Of a DNA stretch of 64,000 bases, positions 48,974 to 61,317 are shown piece by piece (position 1 is the first letter of the stretch; every line of letters begins with the position of its first letter). The stretch is from the NCBI GenBank assembly GCA_004335635.1, contig QAXH01005246.1, positions 20,764 through 84,763 of the forward strand, written 5' to 3'. A model generated the notes under the pieces. That model ran no database searches, was not told where the DNA came from, and was given only the letters and a program-made list of their open reading frames with translations. Made by a program: the position numbers and the translations under genes. The DNA is from Chloromonas sp. AAM2. Its lineage: Eukaryota; Chlorophyta; Chlorophyceae; Chlamydomonadales; Chlamydomonadaceae.

Positions 48974-51900
48974 ATGTCAGGCACACTGGAGGTCACCCGT
49001 AAGCGAAGTGCTGGGCGTGCTTGTCTGTTAATTCACTGGACTCTGCTAGTTCATCTCTGCAATCGTTCGTTCTGCAGTTCTTGAAGCAAAGGATTTGAAG
49101 AATGTAGACTATTTCGGACAGCAGGACCCCTTCTGCATCTTGTCCGTGGGTGGGAGAAGCACACGCAGCAACACGCACACAGACGGAGGGACATCGCCAG
49201 TAAGTCTGCAGCCTAGTCATTGGCTGGCAACACGATGACTTCAGCACCGGTCTCCCGGCATGCCAGCCCCGGCATAATCCCCGGCATGCGACCTCACACC
49301 TGCAGCTTTGCTTCTCTGCAGGTTTGGAATCAGGTCTTTACATTTGCCAACGTAACAAGCCATGACACTCTATCTCTGGAGGTAAGGGGCTCCGCCTGAT
49401 GCTAGCATGGTTGCATGCAAACTATCTCATCCGCCAAATCCTCTTTCTCGTTTTCAGGTGTTTGACGAGAACAAGATCACAAGGCATGCGCCCATTGGGA
49501 ATTGCCAGGTGTCTCTGGCCGAGGTGTGTGCACGCACTTTGCGGGGTCGTGTGCGTGCGCCTTACCAACACCCTGCCAGTACAGGCTATGGCCTGCATGA
49601 GCACATGGTGTACATGCTTCTTGTATCCATCGACATGTAACCCGTGATTATGCAAGCAGGCATGAAGAAGGCAACTCCACTGATTGCAGGATACGACATA
49701 AACGGGCACATCGCCTTCTTGCATACGCTTGAAAGGGTCTGCCTACTAGTAATTAGACAGCTTGTCTTAAACCTCAGCAGCCATTACTGTGCTAGAGATC
49801 ACGCTTACGCCGACACCAACACAGACAAGGTGGTATCAGGGGAAAAAACCGCTCAAGAGTGAGTCACGTGTGTGCAACTTTGGTTTGTGCTCCCTTCAGG
49901 TGTGTTCCAAGGTGACTCAGGACGTGACACTTCCGGTCATCACCAAGAAGAGCAAAACACACCATGGAAATCTCTACCTCCGACTGGTGAGAGGGAAAAC
50001 CGCTGGAAAACAGACAAACGTGCACGTTCATTAGCATTGCCTTGATACTATTGCCTTGATGCATTCCTGAAGCCCTAGCGCCGTCATTGGCATTGCCTTC
50101 ATAACGCCGTGTTTTTGAACACCTTGCCACGTGCGCTTCGTTACGCTGTGTCATCTCATTCCTGTTTGCCATGTTTGATTGGCATCAGACAGACACGGCA
50201 CGTGCTGCTGCTCGGCTCTCATGGCACCCAGAACACACGTGCACGTGTCACCCTGGCACTGCCTCAACACCGCCATGTTGCTGAACCCCTTGTCACCATG
50301 TTTTACTCAGTGCAACATTCCAGGTGCGTGTTGCTGACTGTCTGGTGGTCACGGTTTGCAGGTCTTCCGGCAAGGCTCCGTGTCCCCCACTGCCCTGGGG
50401 GTGGTGGCAGCACCGGACAGCCCTTCAGCAGGCACCAAGAAACCACCGGTCAGTCAACAAACAGCCTGTAACGCAACATGTCTGGCCACAAACAGACTGA
50501 TTGTAATTCAAGCTACGATAAGGCTTCTCACTAAAACTGGCCACTAGTGACTCGCATTATCAGCATGCATCCCCCCCTTTTCCCCTTTCGCATATCCCGC
50601 CCCTTTCCTCTTTTTTACCTCAGTTCATACTCATCACCCCTTGTAACTTTCCCTGTTCTTTTCAGCCTCGGTCACTGACCTGGTCCCTCATGACTAGCCC
50701 GTCCCCCTTCCTTCTTGGTATTTTTTATATCTTGGGCTTATTTTTTCTGGATGAATGCCCTCCCATTTTTAGAATTCCCCTCCTATAGTTTGTCCTACTA
50801 TCATCTCCTTCCTTTTTCTGTTGTCCTCAGCCCCGGCCCTTGACTGGCTACCGACCGGGTCAGTGGATCCTGCCGAGCTACAAGGACAAGGACTGTTGGA
50901 AGGACTACCAACAGGGGCAAGTGCTCGGCAAGGGGAGCTACGGCACAACCTACCTGGCCACGGATAAGAAAACGGGCAAGGAGGTGGCAGTCAAGGTGGG
51001 AAGGGAGGGACGTGCAGGTGTGAGTGTGCTTGTGGCAAAAAATGGAGAAATCCTGTCTGCGTTTACTGAGACAAAGGGTGAAGGTGTGCACGTGCTTGTA
51101 GGGTCTATGATGGTTCACGTGCTGTTTTGTAGGTGGTTGCCGATGCGGGTGACCGGATACACAATTGCCACATGCTAATTCTGTCCCGTGTACAACGGCC
51201 TGTCGTCTCATGTCCAGTGGTCATGCTCAATGGAGAGGTTCCTCACACACCCGCACAGAAAGATCACAACTGGATCAAGGCAGCCCGGAGAGCACAGTGA
51301 GATGCTGCTGCTGTTCTCATGGCTGTGAAAACAAGCAAGCGCAGGCCCATGCTACAACCCCACACACTCCCACCCTCACCCTCGTCCCCACACTCACACG
51401 CACACACCCTCACTCCTCACTCCCCCTCCAAAGACACCCTCACTCCTCCTTCCCCACACACACATACCCCTCGTTACTTCAGGTGATAAGCAAGCGTCGC
51501 CTGGCCACGCCCGTTGAGGTTGAGGATGTGCAGCGAGAGGTGCAGATACTGCACCACCTGGACGGGCACCCCAACGTGACCAGCCTCATCAACGTGAGCA
51601 TGACCCTCATCCTCTGTCCCTACTTGTGGACTGAGTGTGCAGCTGGTGTGGCATGGTTCTGGCACTTTCTGGACAGACACCGAATAGCGCATCTGTTCTG
51701 AATGTCTTGTCATACTTGGGCTAGTAGATTATTATCCATCACCATCAGCGTGTCGCTCCAGCTGCAGTAGTATGTCGCCAACTTGTGCTGTATGCGTCTC
51801 CGACTTGTGCTGTTTACGTCGCCAACTTGTGCTGTGTACGTCGCCAACTTGTGCTGTGTACGTCTCCGACTTGTGCTGTGTACGTCTCCGACTTGTGCTG

Positions 51901-54900
51901 TTTACGTCGCCAACTTGTGCTGTGTACGTCGCCAACTTGTGCTGTGTACGTCGCCAACTTGTGCTGTGTNNNNNNNCAACTTGTGCTGTGTACGTCGCCA
52001 ACTTGTGCTGTGTACGTCGCCAACTTGTGCTGTGTACGTCGCCAACTTGTGCTGTGTACGTCGCCAACTTGGCATGCGCATCCGTGCGCTGCTTGCTCCC
52101 CAGCCGCACTTCCGGCCTGTATTTGATCACAGCCATCTGCGTCCACGATATCCTTTATCTCTTCAACTTGATCTCTCTATCATGTCAAGTTTGCCTGTCA
52201 TGCCAATGCAATCGCGCTGGAATGCTGGTCACATGCGGGATGCGGTCAAGTTTGAAATAAAATCAAAACAACAATTGCGTCAATTGATTTCGCTGCTGAT
52301 TTGTGTCCTCAGGTGTACGAGGACAGGGCCAATGTGTGCCTGGTCATGGAGCTGTGCCAGGGTGAGGGACGCATGGGCGAGATTGAGGCCTGCATCCAGC
52401 TCAATTACAGCTAGTTGATGGTTTGGGTATGAATGTTCCAGCACTTGGGGTATGATGATATGAAGTCTGAACACAGTGTCACTCTCACTGTGTTTCTCAC
52501 AAATAGGTGCAAAGAGAGATCTTAGACCGCTCGAACAGTCTTACTTGCAGTATAGTAGTGAGTTGCAAGGTCGTCTATGGCATGCATCAACAGCCATGAT
52601 GGCATAGCACCGGCATGGCTCTTGAAGGGTGGCAGGGGTTGCAGGCTTGAGGGTGGGTGTGGTGCAGAGCGTATACATGCTAACTTGGCACACGCATAGG
52701 GATCAGGCGCTCTGCACGTGGCCACCTGTAGTTGTTGAGGTTTCACATGCTACTTTCCTTGCCCCAGGCCTAACCGTTGTTGCAATGCACAGCTTCTATG
52801 CTCTTTCAGGCACATGGGCCAGGAATCCTAGCAGTTCTCATGCGAGCATGCTAACTGCACATTGGACACTCAAACCTTACTGAGGCGAATCAGTCGTCAG
52901 AATTCAAAATCAGTTATTCGAAGGCAAATGCTCAATCCCGTTTTGACCTGCTTTTAGAGCACTTGTTCATGTCAGTGACCGCATGTCCTTCATGTCCTTT
53001 AAATAACACCTCGACCTGAAGTAGCCCTGACGCATAGTACATAGTAGAGCTTGCTGGCTTGGCACAGCACACTCATGATTAGTTTACAGGGCCCTCACGA
53101 CATAGATGTTTGTCATGTGGTCTGGTGCACTAGTGACCTCTTGCCAGGCCCTGACGCCCCCTATGCTATTCTATGACCTGAACCGACCTATGACGCCCGC
53201 CACCCCACCCTTTGCCCCCTTGCCCGTCTTGCCTCCCCCTTCAGGCGGCGAAGTGTTCGACCGGCTCGTGTCGCGGGGGTCGCGGGGGTCGTTCACCGAG
53301 CGGGACGCGGCTCGGGCCATGCGCAGCATGCTGCAGGCAGTGGCGCACTGCCACAGCATGGGCGTCATCCACAGGTGCGCCTGAGAGCACCCAGCAAGCC
53401 ATATCACATTTGTTGACGTGTGTGTGTGCACATGCATCATTCGTGTACAATTGTACACCTACCATATCTAGAGCGGATCTATTAACATATTCAAAGGTAC
53501 AGAGCGGAGCCACAGAGCAACTACCTCATGGCAGTGTGCAGTTCCATCTTGCGTCCATAAGCACTCACCACTAGCTCTGGCACAGTTAAGGGGGCACTGC
53601 AGGCACACACACTGCAAGAAGGGCCATGCAACCACCTGTGTCATCTTCTTCAGCTTCTTGCATGGACCTGCCGGATGCCCACCACTACCCGGGCCCCCGC
53701 TGATGTATCCTTTCTAGTCCATCGCATTTCCTGCATTCCTGCCTGTCACCTTGTCCAATGATGCGTTGATGCGTCCAGGGATCTGAAGCCACAGAACTTC
53801 CTGCTATCTGACAAGTCGCCCATTGCGCTGATTAAAGTTGCGGACTTTGGACTGTCGTCCTTTTTTCAGGCAAGCGAGCAAGGAGGGTGGCGGGAGAGGT
53901 ACAAAACTGAGGGGCTGCATACGGATTTGCCTGCATTGCAAGCCTGTACTTCAGCCCACTTCATCCCCCCCCCTCCCCCCCCTTCCTCCAATGTTCATCG
54001 TTGTTGATCATGTGGGAGTGACATATGTAACATGTGGGAGTGACATGTGTAACATGTGGGAGTGATATGTGTAACATGTGGGAGTGACATACGTAACATG
54101 TGGGAGTGATATATGTAACCTGTGGAAAAAAGATGTTTGCCAGTTGGAACCACACCGTACACCACACAAACAACAAGGATTGCAAACAACACCAGATCAG
54201 GTCCAGCAATGTCTGTCCCGGTTGTTCCAGAACGGTCCCACAACACACAATGGGTAACACAAGCGTCACATGTCTTAAGGCCAGGACACACAGTGTGTAC
54301 CTGAACGCGCGAAACACACGGGTTTGCTTAAGAGAGTGAAGCAGCTGGAACACTTGGTGGCGACTTACATTACTGACTTCTGAGGTCACACTCAAGCAGA
54401 TGTGTCGTTCATGATGAACATACCCCACACTTCACCGACAAATCAACTCATTTACACGCACACACACAGACACATCAGACACAACAGAAGTGCGTTACCA
54501 CTGGTTGCAGTGCAGGATGCAAGAAATGTTCCAGAACTGGCAAACATTGTTTTTTGGAGCTTACTGATTGTGGTACTATTACAGGCAGTGCGGAGACCAA
54601 ACTGTTTCAAGCATAAGAACCTGCGCCTTGAAAGCAAGCATTTGTTCATACAACCGGAACACAACAACGACATGCAAAAGAAGAACAGACTTGCCACCTT
54701 ACTACCTTGAATACCATCTTTGTCATGATAATGTCAGTTCAACTTGTACTATTATTGCCTACTATTATTGCCTACTATGTGTTACCTCGTTGCCTGTGTG
54801 AGCAGGCCGCTGACGCTTCATTGAAGTTATCGTTTGTGCGTTTTGCCTTTGCCTATTGTTGTTATTATTTACGTCTAATACCGGATTACTACTAGGTTGA

Positions 54901-57900
54901 ATACTGTCGGAACACTATTGTTCTTGTTTTGCGTTATCCTGTTTGTCTGCAGGAGGGTGAGCTTCTGACAGAGGTGCTGGGCAGCGCCTTCTACGTAGCG
55001 CCCGAGGTGCGTTTGCTATTCTCATCTATTTACTCCTACTACTGTTAGTACAGTTTGGTGTCAGCACAGCCGGCAAGCTCCACGCCTGCATGTGAACTCC
55101 AATCATAAGCACAAGACTGATTGATTGACTGACTGGCTGGCTGGCTGACTGACTGACTGACTGACTGGCTGACTGACTGACTGACTGACTGACTGACTGA
55201 CTGACTGACTGACTGACTGACTGACCGACTGACTGGCTGACTGACTGACTGACTGACTGACTGACTGACTGACTGAAGCTGCCCTGGCACATGGTTCAGG
55301 TGCTAAGACGTGCATACAGCAAGCAGGCCGACATCTGGAGCTGCGGGGTCATCCTGCACATGCTGCTCAGCGGTCAGCCACCCTTTAGGGGCGAGACGGA
55401 GAGTAAGATATTCAAGGAGGTGGTGGGCAAGAAATTGGACCTGACCATGGGGCCATGGCAGCACACGTCAGGTGGGAGGTTGCATGGACTTGTCCAGAGG
55501 GACCAGATCATAATCACCACGTAGCTCGATTGGCTTTGTGTGCAATCGTGCCTTATGCACTGACTGGCTTTGAGTGCAATATGCAATTACGCTGATTGCA
55601 CGCGCCGACGTGATGTAATTTGCCGTTGCAATCTTGGGTGCTACGAGAATCCATTTATCATTTATTATTCTGTTCATCAAATTAGATTTTTCATTCAATA
55701 GATTGTTCAATGGATTGCAGAGCGTGCCTCTCTTTCCCAGCGAATGCTCTGATCCAATGTCCGTCAGTTTATCATGTCTCACAGATGCAGATAATCTTCA
55801 TGATAATTGATGATTGAATGTTCACGTAGGAGAACCATGCGTAAATGCTAGCAAATATCACCGGCTTGTAAGTTTCTATTCGCGCGTGTGTGCGCTTTTC
55901 TCAGATGCGGCCAAGGACTGCGTGCGGCGCATGTTGGACAGGGACCCCAAAAGGAGGGCCACGGCACAGGAAATACTCAAACACGAGTGGTACGCAGGGG
56001 AGACGGTATAATAGGAAATGGCTTGTCGGATTGCTCTTTCACCCGCTTTCAGGTTAGAAGAAGAACCTGCAATATACCGGCAACATACTGGTTTGTGTGT
56101 CTTGTGCGTCTATATTGGCCAGTCCTTGGATCGGTTTTCCCCGGTTTCATTTGATTCTCGTCCATTTCACATGCTAGAGGCAAGCACTGAAGTCTCCCCC
56201 GGGCTATATCAGCCCTCCTAATTGTAATTGTAGATCAGGGAAGTTTTGAGTGTGTCATGCGTTAGTCATGCGCAGGATGCGGGAGAACGGTGTGGCCAGC
56301 GACACCCCGGTGGAGCTCGAGGTCATCAAACGCATCAAGGAATTCAGCCAGATGAATAAGGTGCGAACAAAAGAGCAAACTTATAAACATCGTAACCAGT
56401 TCTGTTTCCACGTCCCGGCGCGCTTGTGGTGTCGTGTTGCCATGCTTGCGCTCTTGCTGTAAAACGGAAGGTCATGCGATTCTGATCTTCTTTTCCGATT
56501 TTGAGTCCATGTCGCCCTCATGAGGACCATGCATGACCATGTATGACCATGCATGACCATGGGTGACCATGCATGACCATGCATGTCCGCGTGTCCTGTG
56601 CGCTTGACAGTTGAAGCGAGAGGCTCTCAAGGTGATCGCCACCAACCTGCCTCTGGATGAGATAGCGGGGCTGAGGGAGATGTTCATAGGTAAGCGGGGC
56701 TGAGGGAGATGTTCATAGGTAAGCGTGCGGGAAGCTCAGCAGGTGACCGAAACCGCACACGTGACTGAACCCACTCAGTGACTGCCCTCGGAACTTTGAA
56801 AGCAAGTCCTGCAACCTAGAAGAACACTGAGCACGTGCCAGCAACTTGCACATATCTGACCTCAGGACACGGGAAGTTGAACAAGTGATGGCTGCTGCAA
56901 AACCGGTGTCTCCTCCCCTTTCCTCACCGCTGCCTGCCACCACCACAACTGTTCTTGTCCACTCGCATTCCCAATGCTACATCCACATTCCCCCAACGTT
57001 CTGTTCAGCTGAGGTCACGAACAAGAGTGAACAACCACACGCACAAGAACAAGAGCGGCACCATCCACTGTATGTATCCACTGTGTATCCACAATCCCCA
57101 AAGCTCTTTCACCTATACCTTGAACCCATTGTCAAACATTTAATCAACAGTGCCCACCGTGCCCTGCAGCTATGGACAAGAACAAGAGCGGCACCATCAC
57201 AGTGGACGAGTTCTGGTCGGCTGTGCGCCAGAAGGGCCGAGACATGAGCCTCCACGACACGGCCTGCCTCATGGAGGCCGTGGACAGCAACGGGGACGGG
57301 ATACTGGACTACGAGGAATTCCTGGCAGCTATGATCGACACAGGTAAGGAGGGGAGGCTATACATATATATAGGTGCGTAAATAGGTGCATGTGGGCCGC
57401 CCTGATGTAATCAAGCGCAACGTAACCCAATACTCGCTGTTTTCTGTCTGGCAACTCTCTATGTACACTGATTACATCAGGGGGGCCCACATGCACCGAG
57501 CGCGAACGCTAGCAAACCATGCAAGAGACGAGGCTGGATACCGTCTTAACCAACCCTGAGCAACAGAAGGCAACTTCAAGGCGCAAAGAGCAAGGAACAC
57601 AGAAGTCAAAGCACTGGTTTGTGGTGCAGGATTAAAGTTCCATGACAATCAGACTAAGGAAGTATTTCATAAGACTTGCATTGCACAGGCCTGCCCACAG
57701 CGTGTCTTGTCTGGCATTGGAGGTGCTTTAACGCGATGGATCGATCATTGTTCGACAGAGATTGCCCCTGTACATCCTGGCCAAACTCCATGAGCTCAAC
57801 ATCAACACTCACCGAGGGAACATCGGCGACATCTTTTGTCTGAACCAACTTACCCACCTGGGCAAAGTGGCAACAAAGTAATCGATAACACTGATGGTTT

Positions 57901-58503
57901 ACTGCATGTACGATACCCATGCATTGCACCTGCATCCCTCCAGCTGTTTGAGGCATAATTCTCACTCCATAACCTTCGTTCCAGAGCTTTTGTTCTCGGA
58001 GAGTTTACATAAGTCCGTTATGCACGTACGTGCGCCCTGCTCTCTACATGTTCTAATCTGTGCATGTCTTGAATAGGGTCGTGGCCTGCTTGGCTGCAGG
58101 CAAGATGGAGCGGGAGGAGCGGCTCAAAGCCACATTCGAGCACTTTGACGTGGATGGCAACGGGCAGATATCACGTGATGAGCTGGCACAGGTGAGGGCA
58201 GCCAAGAAACTTCCAGGACGTGCACACAGTTAAAGTGCATCACAATCCTTCCTAGAACAAAATGCGACACCGTGTTGCCCTGGCGATATGATACAACAGC
58301 TTCTACAGGGGACCAGGGGGTTCTGAGAAAACATCAGGATTGAATCGCCCGCTAACACAAATGCATGCATGCATGCCCTGTAGGCCTTGCGTGAGAACCA
58401 GCTGAGTGACGAGCAGATTGCTTCCATCCTGGGCGAGGTGGACAAGGATCTGAGTGGGGCAATTGACTACAATGAGTTCTGTCTGATGATGCGGGAGATG
58501 TGA
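48974..58503 (+). CDS. Calcium-dependent protein kinase with N-terminal C2 domain (617 aa)
   Basis: Nineteen exons with agreeing phases: 48974-48998, 49078-49199, 49322-49381, 49458-49523, 49900-49986, 50362-50448, 50831-50995, 51483-51593, 52313-52361, 53245-53374, 53779-53869, 54953-55006, 55300-55471, 55905-55989, 56276-56360, 56611-56689, 57170-57343, 58100-58191, 58384-58503. Residues 1 to about 100 form a C2 domain (GTLEVTLLEAKDLKNVDYFG, then QQDPFCILSVGG, VWNQVFTFANV). The kinase follows: glycine loop GKGSYGTTY, VAVK, HRDLKPQN, DFG in ADFGLSSFF, VAPE, DIWSCGVIL. After the junction region come four EF-hands (DKNKSGTITVDEF, DSNGDGILDYEEF, DVDGNGQISRDEL, DKDLSGAIDYNEF). All catalytic residues are present, so the protein should be an active Ca-regulated Ser/Thr kinase. 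The C2 domain would target membranes; I see no N-terminal MG myristoylation signal. One intron (after the DFG exon) has a GC donor. Confidence 0.95.
51776..52073 (+). repeat. 22-bp minisatellite in a CDPK intron (with a 7-N gap at 51970-51976)
   Basis: About thirteen copies of TACGTCGCCAACTTGTGCTG plus TG, with variants GTCTCCGAC and GTTTAC. Because 22 is not a multiple of three, all frames appear open, which gives spurious long frames on both strands. Confidence 0.92.
54009..54124 (+). repeat. 22-bp minisatellite in the CDPK intron after the DFG exon
   Basis: Five copies of ACATGTGGGAGTGACATATG plus TA, with single-base variants. Confidence 0.9.
55113..55276 (+). repeat. (CTGA)n microsatellite in a CDPK intron
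   Basis: About forty CTGA/CTGG tetranucleotides end 20 bp upstream of the acceptor of the exon at 55300. Confidence 0.93.
56526..56588 (+). repeat. 10-bp tandem repeat in a CDPK intron
   Basis: Six copies of ACCATGCATG with variants, 22 bp before the acceptor of the exon at 56611. Confidence 0.88.
56665..56722 (+). repeat. 29-bp direct duplication of an exon end and donor in the CDPK gene
   Basis: Two identical 29-bp units in tandem (GCGGGGCTGAGGGAGATGTT, then CATAGGTAA). The first includes the true exon end REMFI and donor GTAAGC; the second repeats both. Use of the second donor would insert 29 bases and shift the frame before the EF-hands. Confidence 0.93.
57385..57497. repeat. 29-bp inverted repeat with 55-base loop in a CDPK intron
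   Basis: Arm 57385-57413 pairs with 57469-57497 with a single mismatch (arm ends GGTGCATGTGGG and TGATGTAATCA). This is a foldback of about 113 bp. It could be a small MITE or a structured RNA precursor. Confidence 0.9.
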
Positions 58504-60052
58504 AAGTGATCACCACCACCTTGCAAGCATGTTTGAGCGTGTCGGAAGGATGCCCAGCTTACTACCTGATGACAGCAAGCGAAAATGGCCTTGGAGTGAT
58601 GATTATGGGATTAGGAAGACCACTACTTTAAGTCTGATGCTGAAATGCTCGTGATAAATCGTGTGTTGTGTGTTGATGAGTATAATAGTCATGCTCCTTG
58701 GACATCATTTTGCAGTAAATTCGTCATCGCTTTGAACAAATGTAACCGTCACGTGTAACCTAAACGCCAACTGAAAGTCCACCCTGCTGCATAACAAATT
58801 GTTGCATAACAAATTCCACTAGTACTAGTTGCCTGTGCCGTCAAAGCATGTACTTACACATGAACATCAGTCAAGCATGTGCTAATCAGATATCTCACGA
58901 GCATGTACTTAACTACAGCTGAAGCACTTGAGAGGAATGCACGCATGGCGCAAGTGCAAGGCTGATGATTGGTCGCGCTCAGCATGCACTGTGCTAATGG
59001 TTCAAGTGAGTTTTCGCTAGCCTAGTGGCATAGGAAGAGGTGGCATTACTTAGATGGTAAGGCAGCAACGAAGAGTGCACTACATGCAGGTACCGCCAAC
59101 GCGGCATGTATTCCACCAGCTGGATCCTTCCCAATGCACCGTACTGCTGTAGTGGTACATAGACCAGATATATACCATACTGCTCCAAACTAGGTTGCGT
59201 TGTGATGTCTCAAAGAGGGCGTTGACCAGGCAGCTGACATCCCAGCGCTGGACCAAAATGGGTGAAAGTTGGCGCGTTGGACAGCTCTCAAAGCGCCTGA
59301 CCCACCCATAACAAGCTGAGTTGGGCAACGACTTGGACATTGGCCATAATTGCTATGGACGCAATATTGGTGGTTATCAGACCCACCATGGGGTGTAAAT
59401 CGCCTAAACCTGTAGGATGATCGGATACTGGGACGATCGGAAATAGGGCATGTCACTGTAGGTTGCACACTTTCTAATGTTGGCTTCCACGTACAGTCTT
59501 GTACGTACGTTGCAGCAGCCACTACAACTGAACAAGACCGTGGTGTCATTGGTTGACTGAATCACTAACAATTGTGAACGCAGATTTCATATTTGCACCG
59601 GTTTTGGATACGAACACAACGTCTTCACTTCCAGCCTGCCTTTCGTGTATCTATGTATTTTCACCAGGGAAGCCTTCTGAACACACCTGTGAAGCTAAAA
59701 GAGTTGGCATGTGGCTTAAACAAGCCCTGGCCTGTCCCATTCATCATGGGCATGCTTATTGTGACGAAATCTGGTTGGCAAGCGTTGGCTGAGGTATAAC
59801 ATTTCAAGCAAAGTAGTGAATTGACCTTGCCACCCTGCCTGACATCCCACAAACTGTGGTGCCACTTGAAAGTTCAAGCAAGCCCTGGATTAGTTGTGAT
59901 ACGGGCTGACGCACTACCAGGCGATCATCAAAGCCAATGTAAAGACCACCCGTCCCAAACTCCTCAAGCAGAGGTGGCCATGTTGTTGATTCTGTTAGAG
60001 GTACGACACTTTCAGGTTGTTCGATAGCTAACCGAGGCCTGTGCGCTGAGAG
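58504..60052. other. Intergenic
   Basis: TGTAA polyadenylation-type signals lie near 58741 and 58754, consistent with the 3' UTR of the CDPK. Near 59910-59955 there is a partial match (AAAGCCAATGTAAAG) to the dispersed repeat of 463-510. Open frames such as 59593-59799 show no recognised domain. Confidence 0.45.
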
Positions 60053-61317
60053 CATCTGAAAGGGCTCAGCCTGGAGGTGACAGCCAATGGTTGGTGTCCA
60101 TGGTCAAATGATAAGGACTGGTCCTATTGGCAGCCCCAGTTCAATGCCCTTCCAGGCCTCACCAGTCTGAGCATGAATGCGCCACCACAGCTCTTGGCGG
60201 GCTGCCCGGGTCTGTGCGCTCGGCTCACGCGACTGCAACTGGCAGACATGTTTTGGACTGCAATCGTGAAGGACCAGGACATGGAGGCGCTGCTCAGCAT
60301 GCCCAGGCTGACGCATGTCCAGTGCGAGTCGTGGCAGCTGCACCACAGCTGCAGCCTTCGCCCCTGCAGCTGGACTAAGCTGGCTTCTTATCTTCGCGTG
60401 TGTGTTGACCAGTTGGACCGCCTTCCTCTTCACAACGTGCACTCATTGAAGGTGATTGCATGACGGGAGCGCGCATACCAATGCAGATGCTGCTTACATG
60501 TCACGCTAAGTGGCTAACGGCTAACCCTTGGACCACTAACACATTCACAAGGAGGCTACAATTGAATCCACTTCATGTAAAGGGGAGTCCCATCAGGAAA
60601 ATTGGGCTTGCTACAATGCCATTGTTGCACTGTTGGTGATGACGCCTCTTTCTAATCGCCGCAGGGAGTTGTGCACAGGGATGCAGATGGGCTGGCAGAC
60701 GTGGTGGTACCCGGTACGGATGAAGCAGTATGCACCCGTGTGGCGGCGGCCATCGCCAAATGTGGTGGAGTGAGCTTGGAGAACGGAACAATGTACCACA
60801 TGGGCATTAATAAGGGCGACAAGGCACCCCCAGCACATGCAATACTGGAGTGGCACGTGCCCATTCTGGTCCAACTCAATGTCCACAGGACGCAATACCA
60901 ACACGTCAGCTGTTGGTTGGCCTGAACCAGCAGCTAGCCGGATGTGGTGTCAGTACGGTAGAGTTCACATTCTGCCGGTATTCAGTTGCGGCAGATGCAT
61001 GGCCTCTGTTGCTGCCTTGTCTGACCCACGTGGATCGACTGGAGTTGGAAGAAATTGAAAGGCAAGACGTGGAGGCTGCAGAGGCTGCCTTGACTGAGAT
61101 GTGTGTGCATGCATGCCGCCCTGTGAAGGTGTGTGTGCACTGGTTTCTCGGAGCATTGTTACCTGTGGGGTGGAGAAAGCGAGTGCAGGCAGCAATGGCT
61201 GCGGCGGGCCACAGCCACGTAGAATTGAAGGTTGGATACTCCAACGGACATACGTTTCAACTTGATGCTGGCGGCTTGGAGGGTGTGCGTGAACTCATGA
61301 GTGTGGCACGAGTGTGA
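60053..61317 (+). CDS. Leucine-rich-repeat-like protein, 3' part; possible frame break
   Basis: Exon 60053-60451 (HLKGLSLEV, LPGLTSLSM, LTRLQLADMFW, MPRLTHVQCESW) joins in phase to an exon starting at 60665 (GVVHRDADGLADVVVPG). The frame then changes near 60,845-60,900. Reading resumes in another frame (LLVGLNQQLAGCGVSTVEF, LTHVDRLELEEIE) to a stop at 61317. Either a 53-base intron (GTGCCC at about 60858 to CAG at 60911) joins the two, or there is a frameshift. Spaced leucines in the pattern LxxLxL suggest irregular LRRs, which bind proteins. The 5' exons and a start codon were not found. This could be a decaying gene. Confidence 0.5.

Noticed and set aside
48398..49084. 228-aa frame upstream of the CDPK
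   Set aside because: No conserved pattern, and its end overlaps the CDPK first exon in another frame.
51772..52418. Long open frames on both strands across the 22-bp minisatellite
   Set aside because: They come from a short repeat without stops in any frame and do not join to the flanking CDPK exons, which splice cleanly around them.
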